Part shown: positions 31,440 to 42,040 of the stretch, piece by piece
How positions within the stretch are numbered: the stretch's first letter is position 1
Layout: every line of letters starts with the position of its first letter
Assembly (NCBI GenBank): GCA_963580285.1
Contig: OY757013.1
Coordinates: 130,259,027-130,323,026 of the forward strand
Length of the DNA stretch: 64,000 bases
Source: Lucinisca nassula
Lineage: Eukaryota > Mollusca > Bivalvia > Lucinida > Lucinidae
Direction of reading: 5' to 3'
Notes under the pieces: model-generated
Databases searched by the model: none
Seen by the model: the letters and a program-made list of their open reading frames with translations, nothing else
What the model was told of the DNA's origin: nothing
Translations under genes and position numbers: made by a program

Positions 31440-33000
31440 ATGGGTAAGGCAATGTGTGGCGGCCGTAAAATTCTCCCCGCCCTTCATCATAGTAAAGTTA
31501 ACATTTTTTGTCCTTTCGCGTAATTAATTCCATTGTGGTGTTTTGAAAATATTTTAGGGTCACTGATGAGGCCTAATTGGCCGAAACTAGCTAGTCTAGC
31601 CCAGAAATACCTGTACATTGCATACTTTTCAGTTCTGCGGTATGTACCAAGGGATAACCCTTTCATAGATCATATTTAACGTCACTACACCTTGTTTTTA
31701 GGGAATCTGTGGCGGCCGTAAAAAGTCGTCCTGCTCTCCATCATATTTTGGTTTGTATTTTCTTGTCCTTTGGAGTAATTGATTCCATTGTGGAGTCTTG
31801 AAAATATGTAAGAGGCACTGATGATGCCTTAATGGCCGAAACTAGCTAGTCTGGCCCAAAAATACTTGCACACTACATACTTTTAAGTTCTGCCGTGCAA
31901 TATTTGCTCCCAAGTGGTAACCCTTTGGGACTTTGAGATCATTGATTCAAATGTGGATTTTACGAAAAGGGTCATTGTCCAGGCCTGTTTGGTCGAAACT
32001 GTCTGGTCTGGCCAAGAAATACTTGTGCACTCGAGACTTTTCAATTATAAGGTGTGTTCGTTGCTTCCAAAGGATAAAACTTTTTTATCATATGACGTCG
32101 CGTCTGAGAGTGTAATAACGCCATGTAATATTTCCGATAATCCACTAGTGGATTAAATATGCAAATTAGCTAGAAACGTCCCGTGACGTTACATGTACGA
32201 CGTCCTTAACGACGTCGCGTTTACTAATGGCGGAAAATTGACATTTTTGTAAACAATCGTGAATAAAATACGTTTTATATATCATTTGATAAATAGAATC
32301 TTGCATTCGTGCTCATGTATTATTGAATTTATTAAACTCGTTGAGGAAAAAGGACGTCATTGCCCCCGGTGTTAAGGGAACATTTGTCGTCCGTAAATAG
32401 TCTCCAACCCCTTCATCATAGGTGTAGTTTGTATTTGCTTGCCCTTTGGGATGATTTATTCCATTGTGGAGTTTGAAAATATACGAGGGTCACTGATGAG
32501 GCCTAATTGGCTGAAACGAGCTAGTCTTGGCAAAGAATAACTGTACACTCCATACGTTTCAGTTCTGAAGTGCATTCTTTGCTTTCAAGGGATAACCCTT
32601 TTACAGAACATAGTTAACGTTACTACAGCTGGAGTTACGGAATGTGAGGCGGTCGTAAAAAGTCTCACTGCCATTCATCATAGTGCAGTTTGTATTTTCT
32701 TGTCATTTGGAGTAATAGATTCAATTGTGGAGTTTTAAAAATATGTAAGGGGCACTGATGATGCCTTAATGGCCGAAACAAGCTAGTCTGGCCCAAACAT
32801 ACTTGTACACTCCATACTTTTTAGTTCGGCGGTGCAATATTTGCTCCCAAGTGATAACCCTTTCATACAACATATTTAACGTCACCACATATGTAGTTAA
32901 GTGAATGTGTGGTGGCCGTTAAAAGTCTCCCTGCCCTTCATCGATATCATAGTGTAGTATGTGTTTTCTTGCACATCAAATAAGGAAACCCATAGTTTTA
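31440..33000 (+). repeat. Tandem array of ~260-bp R units
   Basis: Each unit reads GTGGCGGCCGTAAAAAGTC, CTGCCCTTCATCATAG, TTCCATTGTGGAGT, CACTGATGAGGCCTAATTGG, CCGAAACTAGCTAGTCTGG, ACTCCATACTTTTCAG and GGGATAACCCTTTCATA. The CGAAACTAGCTAGTC box recurs at about 31581, 31838, 32511 and 32773. Interrupted by Q2. Single or partial units are scattered at 16228-16539 (-), 33541-33640, 33890-33930 and 37551-37850 (-). No coding capacity. Confidence 0.8.
32086..32355. mobile_element. Repeat Q2, inserted in the R array
   Basis: Copy of Q1 (ATATGACGTCGCGTCTGAGA ... TTATTAAACTCGTTGAGGAA) but with only the left arm of the terminal palindrome. It lies inside an R unit, so it is younger than that unit. 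Confidence 0.75.
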
Positions 33001-33390
33001 GCTTGGGATAGAAATTCAGTTCTAACCCTTGTATTCTTACCCTAAATCGCATATTCTCGCGTGATTGGTAAATGCACTGGTTGAATACGACCTCGTATAC
33101 GCCGTCGTTAATGTTGACGTCACAGCACGTTACAGGACGTCACCAAACCTTCCTAAAGTGTCATCACAGTATGGCGGACGTCGGTAACCGAAGTGACTGC
33201 AGCATTAAATAAAAATTCGCGCTAAGTAATGGAATGTATGCAAGAAAAAGAATCATATATGGGTGTGAAGGGTGGATAGAAAAATCCTTCCCTCGGTATC
33301 ACTGTCCGGCACCACTCGGCAAGCCTCGTGATGCCGGAAAATGGCCCATATAAGATGCTTATATTCGTGTCCTTTGAGATCATATGTCTT
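33001..33390. other. No gene recognised; CRE-like TGACGTCA
   Basis: Unmatched sequence containing TTGACGTCACAGC and ATGGCGGACGTCGG near 33115-33185. Such motifs resemble promoter elements, but no downstream coding exon was found. Confidence 0.3.
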
Positions 33391-33391
33391 G

Positions 33392-33483
33392 CAAGCGGAC
33401 AGAACTCCATAGCTCAACAACAAGACATATGTGAAGCACTTAACATATGTCTTGTTGTGGAGCTATGGAGTTCTGTCCGCTTG
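33392..33483. repeat. 92-bp palindrome with 41-bp arms
   Basis: CAAGCGGACAGAACTCCATA...CAAGACATATGT pairs with ACATATGTCTTG...TATGGAGTTCTGTCCGCTTG around the loop GAAGCACTTA; one mismatch seen. Followed at 33516-33534 by a GAAC tetranucleotide run. Confidence 0.9.
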
Positions 33484-33540
33484 ACCATGGCAGACATAAA
33501 AAGCCTTAACCTAAACGAACGAACGAACGAACGTCCTTTG

Positions 33541-33944
33541 AGATCATTTATTCCATTATGGAGTTTTGATTATATACGAGGGACACTGATGCAGTCTAAT
33601 TGGCCGCAACTGGCTAGTCTGGACAATACAGACTTGTATGCGGCTCTTCTGTGGCGATTTATTTATGTTGTTGTTTGTTACTTACTGTGTGTATCACTTG
33701 TGTCTTTTAATTTTGGATGGCCATATGGCCATTTTGTTGGAAAGTAACTGTCCTTATGGCCTTCCTTTGTTTAGGTTTCCATTATGGTCTGGTCGCTTAA
33801 TGTTTGTATTTCTTTCCCTTTGGTGTCTTTTATGGGTGGAGTAAGTTAATTGTATCAATTCCTGATCTTTGTTTTACTTCTACTTTGTACACTCCACGCG
33901 TTTCAGTTCTGCGGTGTATTATTTGCTTCCAAGGGAAATTAAAA
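33541..33944 (+). mobile_element. R-unit fragment interrupted by a Penelope-like 3' UTR
   Basis: 33541-33640 and 33890-33930 are two parts of an R unit (GACACTGATGCAGTCTAATT; CACTCCACGCGTTTCAGTTC). Between them, 33645-33885 is a 5'-truncated retroelement 3' UTR (CTTCTGTGGCGATTTATTTA to TTTGTTTTACTTCTAC). The UTR thus inserted into an R unit. Confidence 0.7.
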
Positions 33945-34330
33945 AGAGGAACGATCAGGAACTGATACAATCAGATCCCAACTTCTTCCCACAATATTAC
34001 TAGGGAAAGAAGTCGAAAACTGGAGTGGCGACAGTAAACAAAACGGAAAATGGGTAAACCGAATCAGCAGCGCTTTCCCAAACAGGTGTTGAATCAGAAT
34101 ATCCAACTGTATACAAAAAGGAGCAATGTACACAATTTCCGAAAGAATCAGAATCACTAATTTGACACACATCATACTGGAAGGACAAACGTAACTAAAC
34201 ATGAACAACCTAAAATGGGGAAGAATCAGAATAATCAATCTAACAGCATATATAATTAGGGAAATAATCAGAACCACCAACACAAAACATGAAGGAATCA
34301 CAGCAAAAGCACCGTCTTTGAATGGTCAGT
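33945..34330 (-). repeat. Dispersed repeat shared with 56443-56625
   Basis: GATCAGGAACTGATACAATC, CTAGGGAAAGAAGTCGAAA and GGCGACAGTAAACAAAAC also occur at 56443-56530. The GATACAATC...end resembles a variant retroelement 3' terminus on the minus strand. Confidence 0.55.
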
Positions 34331-34346
34331 AAAAATTACTGGTGTA

Positions 34347-35105
34347 TTTACTTGCAGTGACTTCAGCACCCAATTTTGTAAAATCATTCTTCGATATAAA
34401 AAGATCGGGTACAACATAAATGTTATACGACAGACTGTATGCATGGTAGGTAACCCATTTACGGCTGACAACTGTACTCCCCCATTTATTTGCACACCGG
34501 TGGATCGGACCTCGGATTCATTGACTGAGAATTAGAGAGAATTTAATCTTATGTAATGTTGGTTGGTGCCTGACGTTCTGTCTCTGGTTGGGCCCATCGG
34601 ACTCTAATTGTTGGTTTTCGTTTGCTCCAGCATTTCAGTGGTTTCTTGCTGTCGACTTCGCACCGTTGTTTCATCTCTGTGGTTGTTTGATTTTTGTGCT
34701 CTCGGAGATGTTGCACTGAAGAGTTAGGAGGCCTTCATGTGGACTGAACAAATCATTTGTCTAAATCGCAACGGAAGTAAGGGCGAGGTTTGCGGCCGCG
34801 TAAAATTGATTTAAGCACCCCTCCAGTGGAATTCGTTTCACCACCTTTTCCAAGGCGGTTCTTCTGTCGCGGTTTATTTTTGTTATGGTTCATCGTTGAG
34901 CGTGTGTATCGCTTGTGATTTTTGTTTTGGATAGCCACTTGGCCATTTTGTGGGAAAGTAACTGTCCGTTTTTCTTTCCTCTAATGATGTTTCCATTAGG
35001 GTCTTGTTATTCATGTTTGTGCTTCTTTTCCCTTGGTGTCTCTGATGGCAGCTGTGAGTTAATTGTATCGATTCCTTATTGTTGCCTTCGAATCTATTAA
35101 GTTAA
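34347..35105 (+). pseudogene. Penelope-like retroelement: last codons plus 3' UTR
   Basis: 34350-34525 translates as CSDFSTQFCKIILRYKKIGY, NINVIRQTVCMVGNPFTADN and CTPVDRTSDSLTEN, the C-terminal tail of the family's reverse transcriptase ORF. The 3' UTR (34530-35105) follows, with TTGGTTGGTGCCTGACG, CTTCATGTGGACTGAACAAA and TGGCCATTTTGTGGG. 5' truncated and non-functional. Confidence 0.8.
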
Positions 35106-35214
35106 CTTTACGGGATCCCAACCCTCACCCTCATTTTTATTGTGGCTCAAACGAGTATTTGTTTGGTCCACGTGAAGGTTTTCTAACTTATCAGTGAATC
35201 AACTCGGTAAACAA

Positions 35215-36345
35215 AGAAAGCACAATTAAAGTAGAAGTAAAACAAAGATCGGGAATTGATACAATTAACTTACTCCACCCATAAAAGACACCAAAGGGAA
35301 AGAAATACAAACATTAAGCGACCAGACCATAATGGACCTAAACAAAGGAAGGCCATAAGGACAGTTACTTTCCCACAACATGGCCATATGGCCATCCAAA
35401 ACCAAAAGACACAAGTGATACACACAGTAAGTAACAAACAACAACATAAATAAATCGCCACAGAAGAGCCGCCTTGGAACGGTCAGTGGAAGATTTCCAC
35501 TAGGGGGCTCAAAAATCGATTTTACGTGGCCACAATCCTCGCCCTTACTTCCGTCGCGATTTAGACAAATAATTTGTTCAGTCCGCATGAAGGCCTCCTA
35601 ACTCATCAGTGCAACATCTCCGTGAACACAAAAATCAAAGAACCACAGAGGTGAGACAACGATGAGGACTCGACAGCAAGAAACCACTGAAATGCTGGAG
35701 CAAAAGAAAACCAACAGTGAGACTCCGATGAGCCCGACCAGAGACAGAGCATCAGGCACCAACCAACATTATCTCTCTAATTTTCAATAAGCCTTTACGT
35801 TGGAGCCGTCATAGAATCTGAGGCCTGACCCACCGGCGTGCAATGAAAGAGGGAAGCAAAGTTGCCAACCGTGATTGGGTTAACTACCATGCATGCCGTC
35901 TGTCGTATAATAACCATGTTGTACCCAATCTTTTTATATCGAAGAATGATTTTACGAAATTGGGTGCTGAAGTCATTGCGGTTATATATTTTTCTGAATT
36001 TATATACTAAGTCACCATAAAATTCGGGTTCCGATAGACCTTGTTGCAGAAGAGATTTAAGTCCAATATTGAATTTTGAAATTAAATCAGAATGGCGTCT
36101 ATAAAATTTTGAAAAGGCTTTGCGTAGTTTATGGTACCGATAACCCTGATTAAGGAGTTTAGCCGTTAATAATTTATTACGAGTGTTGAAGTCAGTTACA
36201 TGACTACACACTCTAGCAAATCGAATTAATTGCGAAATATAAACGCCATAGGATGGCGCACGAGGAACATCACCATCCAAAAAAGGAAAATTTACAATCT
36301 CAAAATCAAAGTCATCGCGTTTATCATAAATTTTGCACGAAACAA
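35215..36345 (-). pseudogene. Penelope-like RT C-terminal region with 3' UTR
   Basis: Minus-strand open frame of 207 codons (36418-35795). From about residue 24 it matches other copies here: KIYDKRDDFDFEIVNFPFLD, GDVPRAPSYGVYISQLIRFA, QGYRYHKLRKAFSKFYRR, LLQQGLSEPEFYGDLVYKFR and IRQTACMVVNPITVGNF. This is the thumb and C-terminal region downstream of the catalytic YLDD box, which is missing. The first ~23 residues are unrelated, so the copy is truncated there. The UTR extends to 35215. Intact frame suggests recent origin. I assign the Penelope-like class from sister copies with YDFSTL-type motif A and MGTNCAP.. motif B. Confidence 0.75.
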
Positions 36346-36419
36346 ATCCAAGTTTACAGAAGGATGAGGACTCGACAGTAAAACGCGCTGAGCCATCCGG
36401 TGCTAAACACAACGCCATA

Positions 36420-37215
36420 GGAACACTGGAGCTAAAGAAAACCAGCAGTTGAACCCCATTGGATCAAGCAACAGCCTTTAAAGTTCCGACTCCGACCAAC
36501 AAATACTGGCTTTAATCCAAAGCCATCATGGAGTTGAACCCCAATCCACCGCCCTGTAATTAAAGTGGAAGGCATAATGTCTGACCGTGATTGGGTCAAA
36601 CACAATGCATGCAGACTGTTGAATAGAATTTATATTATATCCAATGCGTTCGTAACGTAAAATAATATTCTGAAATCGTTCCGAAAAATTAGGTTTGCCT
36701 TTATTGTTTCTTAATTTATATATAATGTCGCAAAAAACTCAGGCTTTGACATCCCCTGCAGCAAAGGTATATTTAATCCAACCTTAAATTTAGAAATTAA
36801 TTAATAATGTCGGCGATAAAACTTAGAAAATGCTTTCCGAAGTTTAAGATATCGATTTCCCTGACGTATCAGTTTAGCAGTTAAACTTTTATTACGAGTA
36901 TTAAAATCAGCGACATGACTTGACACTCTCGCGAAGCAAATACGTTTCGAAAAATAAACACATTAAGATGGTGAACGAGGAATACCACCGTATAAAAAGG
37001 GGGAAGTTAACTATATAAAAATCAAAATCGTCGCGACAATCATACATTTTAGTTGAAACAAAAGCATTTGAAATGTTCAAATGCAAATCCAAAAACGGGG
37101 CTCCGATATCATAATTATTGGCTTTGTTTAACTGCAGCTCAAATAGATAAATAAGATTGACCTTTCCGTCAAAGTAAGGGCTGTCAATATTTAAAAGATC
37201 GCCTAGATATCTTGA
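36420..37215 (-). pseudogene. Penelope-like RT fragment with mutated catalytic box
   Basis: Minus-strand reading from 37215: EAFYSTSRYLGDLLNIDSPY, FELQLNKANN, GAPFLDLHLNISNAFVSTKM, YDCRDDFDFYIVNFP, then frameshifts in the 36600-36900 part. The catalytic YLDD is YLGD, removing one metal-binding Asp. The 36420-36560 part is a diverged C-terminus/UTR. Non-functional. Confidence 0.75.
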
Positions 37216-37550
37216 GGTAGAGTAAAAGGCTTCATGACCACATTGGTCGTTCAGCCACCAAATTTGCTGTATGTGTTACAGAAGGCCAAGACAAGCTTCC
37301 TACTTTATATTGGTTGCTTAAACTTCATAAAAGACCATGCAAAGCACGGTTTATTGCAAATTCAAGCTCGTGTTCCAGCAATGAACTTTCCAAATTATTC
37401 ACTATATGTTTTACTGCCATCAAAAACATGTGATTAAATATTGCGACATAGTCTTTGAAAGATCAGGGAGAAATCTGTTTTGGTCAATAAAAATTCTAAT
37501 AGAATAGTTTTAAATAAATTGAAATCCAGACGTTTTCGTGCTTCAATTAT

Positions 37551-37850
37551 GTTCTATAAAAGAATTATCCTTTGGAAGCAAGAAATGCACCACAGAACTG
37601 GAAATTATCAAGTGTACATGATTTCTGGGCCATACTAGCTAGTTTTGGCCAATTAGGCCTCATCAGTGAACATCAAAAATTTTCAGAATTCCACAATGGA
37701 ATCAATGATCCCAAAGGACAAAAACATATAAACTACACTATGATGTAGGGCAGGGAGACTTTTTACGGCCGCCACACATTCCCAGACACCAGCTGTAGTG
37801 ACGTTATATATGTTCTATAAAAGGATTATCCTTTGGAAACAAGAAATGCA
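37551..37850 (-). repeat. ~1.2 R units inserted in the reverse transcriptase
   Basis: ATGTTCTATAAAAGAATTATCC begins the segment and recurs at about 37810, so it holds one full unit and a partial one. The body has GGCCAATTAGGCCTCATCAG and TTTTTACGGCCGCCACACA. It separates RASI (motif before A) from STYNIS. Confidence 0.75.
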
Positions 37851-38171
37851 CCAAGAAATGTCTGTCTACTTATAATATTTCCATCCTTAACACTACCCTT
37901 CCTCAAAATCTTATAAAATAAAGTTTTAATGATTTAACTGAATGGACATTTCGTAGGAAAGATCCCCTCTATCTCTCATGTAATTTAAGACACTTCTGAA
38001 GAGCATGAAAATTATACTTTATGGTCATGGCAGAAAGTGTGTGAAGCTCTCACCTTTCTACTTGACAATATTTATATAAGCTTTGGTACTAGGTTATAAA
38101 GACAAGCTGTGGGTATTGCGATGTGTACAAATTGTGCACCTCTTGTGGTTGATCTGTTCTTGTTTTGTTAT

Positions 38172-38686
38172 AAAATAGACTTCGGAGTCTAACTGTTGGT
38201 TTTCTTTTGCTCCAGCATTTCAGTGGTTTCTTGCTGTCGAGTCCTCACCGTTGTCTCACCTCTGTGGTTCTTTGATTTTTTGTGTTCACGGAGATGTTGC
38301 ACTGATGAGTTAGGCCTTCATGCGGACTGAACAAATTATTTGTCTAAATCGCGACGGAAGTGGGGGGGGGGGATTGTGGCCACGTAGGGTCGATTTGGGC
38401 CCCCAGTGGAAATCTGTCCACTGACCGTTCCAAGGCGGTTCTTCTGTGGCGATTTATTTATGTTGTTGTTTGTTACTTACTGTGTGTGTCACTTGTGTCT
38501 TTTAATTTTGGATGGCCATATGGCCATTTTGTGGGAAAGTAACTGTCCTTGTGGCCTTCCTTTGTTTAGGTTTCCATTATGGTCTGGTCGCTTAATGTTT
38601 GTATTTCTTTCCCATTGGTGTCTTTGGTGGGTGGAGTAAATTAATTGTATCGATTCCTGATCTTTGTTTTAATTCTACTTTTCATG
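38172..38686 (+). mobile_element. 5'-truncated retroelement 3' UTR inserted into a sister RT
   Basis: CGGAGTCTAACTGTTGG through CTGATCTTTGTTTTAATTCTA is UTR only. ACTT occurs on both sides (about 38168-38171 and 38685-38688). Host coding flanks join as FCYKIDF | MMSLSVENQSEINEAF, which matches FCYERDF in the copy at 39600-39660. Evidence of reverse transcription of this family after the host copy was already in place. Confidence 0.8.
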
Positions 38687-39236
38687 ATGTCCCTTTCCGT
38701 TGAAAACCAATCTGAAATCAATGAAGCCTTTAGCTCGACTTCTTGATATTTGGATGATTTATTAAATATTGACAATACCTATTTCGATGGTTTGATCAGT
38801 CAAATTTACGTTCAAGAGCTTCAGTCAAATAAAGCAAATTCTTCTGCTACCGAGGCCCCTTTTTGGATTTACATCTATCTATTGTAGATGGGTTTGTTGC
38901 TAGCAAAATGTATGATAAACGCGATGATTTTGATTTTGAGATTATAAATTTCCCTTGTTTGGATGGTGATGTTCCTCGTGTGGCATCCCATGGCGTTTGT
39001 ATTTCGCAATTAATTCGATTTGCAAGAGTGTCTATTCATGTAACTGACGTCAACACTCGTAATAAATTGTTAACTGCTAAACTTCTTAACCAGGGTTATC
39101 GGTATCATAAACTACGCAAAGCCTTTTAAACATTTTATACGAACAAGGTCTATCGGAAACCGAATTTTATAGTGACTTAGTATATAAATTCAGAAAAATA
39201 TATAAATGCAATGACTTCAGCATACAGTTTCGTCAA

Positions 39237-40550
39237 ATTCTAGCGAAACGAATAAGTTGAGAAATGTACACTTCATAAGAAGGGCGTCTGGGAACATCAC
39301 CGTCTAGAAACGGGAAATGAACAATATCGAAATCAAAATCCTTCCGTTTGTCATAATTTGTCTGACAAAACACTTCCATCATCCATTGATAAAGTCTTAT
39401 CCAGAATCGGCACATCGATATCGGAAGAATTAGCCTTTTTTTAATTGAAGTTAGGCAGGATATATGTCCTTAACCATTTGATCAAAGTGAGGGTTATCAA
39501 TATTCAATAAATCGTCCAGATGCCTAGAGATGGACTTGAACGCTTTAGTAATCTCAGCCTGATTTTCGCGTGATAAAGACATCAAAAATCTCTCTCATAG
39601 CAAAATAAAAACAAATCAGCAACGACGGGGTGGGGGCCACAATTTGTTCCCATGGGAATTAAAACAATCTGCCTATATATTTTGGATCCAAATCTTGTCC
39701 AAAAGATAAAGAAGAGCATCACAGTGTCTCTGACAGGACCATGGATTATAGGTTTTATAACCTATGAATCTCGATTTTCAAATGTCAAAAAGATATTTTA
39801 GATTTCCGTGGAAGGAGATCAGGATGAAATATTAATCTCGACTTTCATTACAAGCTATGTAAGGAATTTCTCATGATGAAAAGTATGTTCAATCAAAGAA
39901 GATAAAAGCTTATCTTTAATTTGATTATGAGGTAAAGTTGTACACAGTGTAGAGAAATCATAAGTTGATACGCTGGAAGCAATAAAACCTCTGGCTTTCA
40001 ACTTATGTAAAACTTCAGTAGAGTTTTTCACAGACCAAAATTGGTTAATACCTTCTCTTTCATATACAACTTCACAATATTGGATCCAATGTTTTTGACA
40101 GTGGTAAGGCAAGAAGTTAAAAGTTTCCACTAACTCGTAGTTTTACATGAGCTAGAGTTTGCAATAAAACGGGATTTATAAGTTTTTTTACGAAGTTTAG
40201 GCAACAAGAATAACGTGGGAAGCTTTTCCTGGTTCTCACTGACACTTACTGCAACCTTATAAGTTACATGATTACAGTGCTTATTGACGACTGCATTTTC
40301 ATCAGCAGAAGACAGTCCAAATGTTTTAGCACTACTAAGGTCTTGTTTTAAGGTATTAATGTAATGAAACCGCCAAACAACAATGACATTGTTAGCACCT
40401 TTATCTGTTTGAGCCGAAACAAACTTCTCATGAACCTTTTGAATGCCCTGCTTCAAATGTCGAAAAGATAATTTCGATTTCTGTGGAAGGAGATCAGGTT
40501 GATCAGAGTAAAATGAAATACGTTTGTCCACAATTTTGAAAATATTCATT
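39237..40550 (-). pseudogene. Penelope-like RT, longest minus-strand copy
   Basis: Minus-strand order from 40550: KSKLSFRHLKQGIQKVHEKF, ANNVIVVWRFHYINTLKQDL, NHVTYKVAVSVSENQEKLPT, SRFIANSSSC; then VVYEREGINQFWSVKNS, ARGFIASSVSTYDFSTLCTT (motif A, about 39955); CDALLYLLDK and IPMGTNC (motif B, about 39650), VADLFLFCYERDF; HLDDLLNIDNPHFDQMV (39480-39550), FPFLDGDVPRRPSYEVYISQ. Two open frames (139 and 91 codons) remain, with frameshifts elsewhere. No GIY-YIG endonuclease domain was seen, and the N-terminus before KSKLSF is cut off by a MITE. Confidence 0.8.
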
Positions 40551-40624
40551 TTCCATTTTTAAGGCGTTAGACTCAACATGTTTTCGCTTTCACCATTGAA
40601 AAAACGTAACTATTCAGATGTAAA

Positions 40625-40826
40625 TTTGTGGTATTTTGTCTTATTTCTGCTCAAAATATAGCTTGTGGGTGCCCATTAGAACCCCCTAATCGAGTACCGG
40701 GTACCCACAAGCTATATTTCAGAGCAAACATAATAAAGAAAATAAGGTTTACCCCTGTAAACCCCAGGTTTACTATATAAACATAGGGTTCAAGGGGATC
40801 AAAATAATAAAGGCGTGCTATCGTGA
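40625..40826 (-). mobile_element. Palindrome-core MITE P3
   Basis: TTATTTCTGCTCAAAATATAG, a degraded core (GTGGGTGCCCATTAGAACCC ... GGGTACCCACAAGC), TTTACCCCTGTAAACCCC, and the end AAAGGCGTGCTATCGTGATG. Confidence 0.75.
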
Positions 40827-40860
40827 TGCTGGTCACAAATCAGTTTTCGCACAAGTCAGT

Positions 40861-41150
40861 ACGGCCCCCGCCCATCGGGGCTTGAAGAAAAAGATGGTCT
40901 GCATGATGCTGCCACGCAGAGCTGAAAGCGACCCGAACACGATTACTGATTAAACCTTAGAGGATCTAAACCTCGCAAGGCAAAGCGAGTTCATGCTTAT
41001 AAACCCTATTGGTTTCATCTGGCGACAGGGCTTGAGAGGTCACTTATTCTCAATGTCGGACACAAGTCCCACAAAATTGGAAGCAACGTCTCCAAAATAA
41101 CCTTTACAGTGTTGACGGGACGTTAAACTTCAAATCAAACAAATAAACTA
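40861..41150 (+). mobile_element. SINE-A, near full length
   Basis: GCCCCCGCCCATCGGGGCTTG head, CCACGCAGAGCTGAAAG, GGTTTCATCTGGCGACAGGG body, CACAAAATTGGAAGCAACG and tail GACGTTAAACTTCAAATC then CAAACAAATAAA. Confidence 0.85.
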
Positions 41151-41289
41151 GCTCTGAACTGTCTGTTGCATATAGAGCGACAGGGGCTAGAGGACGACAG
41201 CTCTGTTGGTGATGCCTTTGCTATTTTTTGTCTTAAAAGTTACATTTTGCAGTGGTAAAATCTACAATGTATTTGTATAGGCGTGTTTC

Positions 41290-42030
41290 CGGAATGTTCA
41301 ATGTTTGTGGCTGTCGGCGTTGCCGATGAACCCTTCTCTGTAACTGGTCCAATAAATGCTCTATTGGCGACAGAACAGGCGACAGAGCTGGTCAGGGTAC
41401 GTAGCACATCAGTATTATGTGGTCTCAGGTAATGCATACTGTTGTGAGCAACGTGTGATAGTGTGTTATATTGCCAGAACGTTCCACCATTAGCCTGCTT
41501 GAATGGTACGAATTTTCTGATGGTCTTTCTGGGCGTTTACATTTCATACAATGAACACAAGATCAGTCCCTCCCTGCGCCGTGACCCCAACCTACACCAT
41601 CAGACTTCCCCTCACGTAACTGTTATAACATAACTCACAGTGGTCATCATAACGCTCCTTGCGTCTACGGAATACCCTGTTGTGTCCACCAAAGTGTCGT
41701 ATCATCAGTGAATAACACGTGATCCCATCGACAAATTCTCCATCGAACATGCCTCCGTGCCCATTGAAGACGTTGGCGTTAGTTCGATTAGAATCGCAAA
41801 TGGCCTTCGTATTCCTACAGCAGCCAGTCGATGCAAAACTGCCATGGAACTTATTTTACGGGGTATTGGCAACCCCGCGGCTGTGGATTCGGCGGTTAAA
41901 ACCCATTACGCAAGTGACATAAGCATATTAGCGACCCTGTATATGAGACGTCACCCGTCAGTGCTAGAACTCTGTCGTCCGGCAGTGGTACATCCCACAA
42001 GTCGATTGATCATCGTGCGATGGACATACA
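41290..42030 (-). pseudogene. Tc1/mariner-type transposase, dead copy
   Basis: Minus-strand translation in shifting frames gives an HTH/linker-like part (VLTAESTAAGLPIPR, VLHRLAAVGIRRPF), then RLQWARRHVRWRICRWDHVL followed by FTDDTTLWWTQQG, which parallels the Tc1 'ARLxWAxxHxxW...WxxVLFTDES' block with the first catalytic Asp, and near 41340-41390 SPVLSPIEHLLDQLQRRVHR, the 'SPDLSPIEHxWDxLxRRV' block with the last catalytic acid. Stops and frameshifts break it in between. No intact terminal repeats were recognised. Confidence 0.8.
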
Positions 42031-42040
42031 CCAAAGCGTC

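Larger units (their letters stand above)
37236..39236 (+). pseudogene. Penelope-like RT, long decayed copy with two insertions
   Basis: Plus-strand blocks in order: FAVCVTEGQDKLPTLYWLLK and ARFIANSSSCSSNEL (37260-37400); ERSGRNLFWSIKNS (37455-37500); an inserted R unit (37551-37850); STYNISILNTTLP motif A; WQKVCEALTFLLDNIYISFG and GIAMCTNCAPLVVDLFLFCY motif B (38030-38165); an inserted retroelement 3' UTR (38172-38686); then YLDDLLNIDNTYFDGLI (38743-38800), APFLDLHLSIVDGFVASKMY, DFEIINFPCLDGDVPR and QGYRYHKLRKAF (to 39126). Catalytic YLDD is retained, but frameshifts and insertions destroy the ORF. The copy ends at 39236 where an inverted copy begins. Confidence 0.8.

Noticed and set aside
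35265..35588. 107-codon minus-strand frame as a membrane protein
   Set aside because: It lies in the retroelement 3' UTR; the same frame recurs wherever that UTR occurs (33640, 38406).
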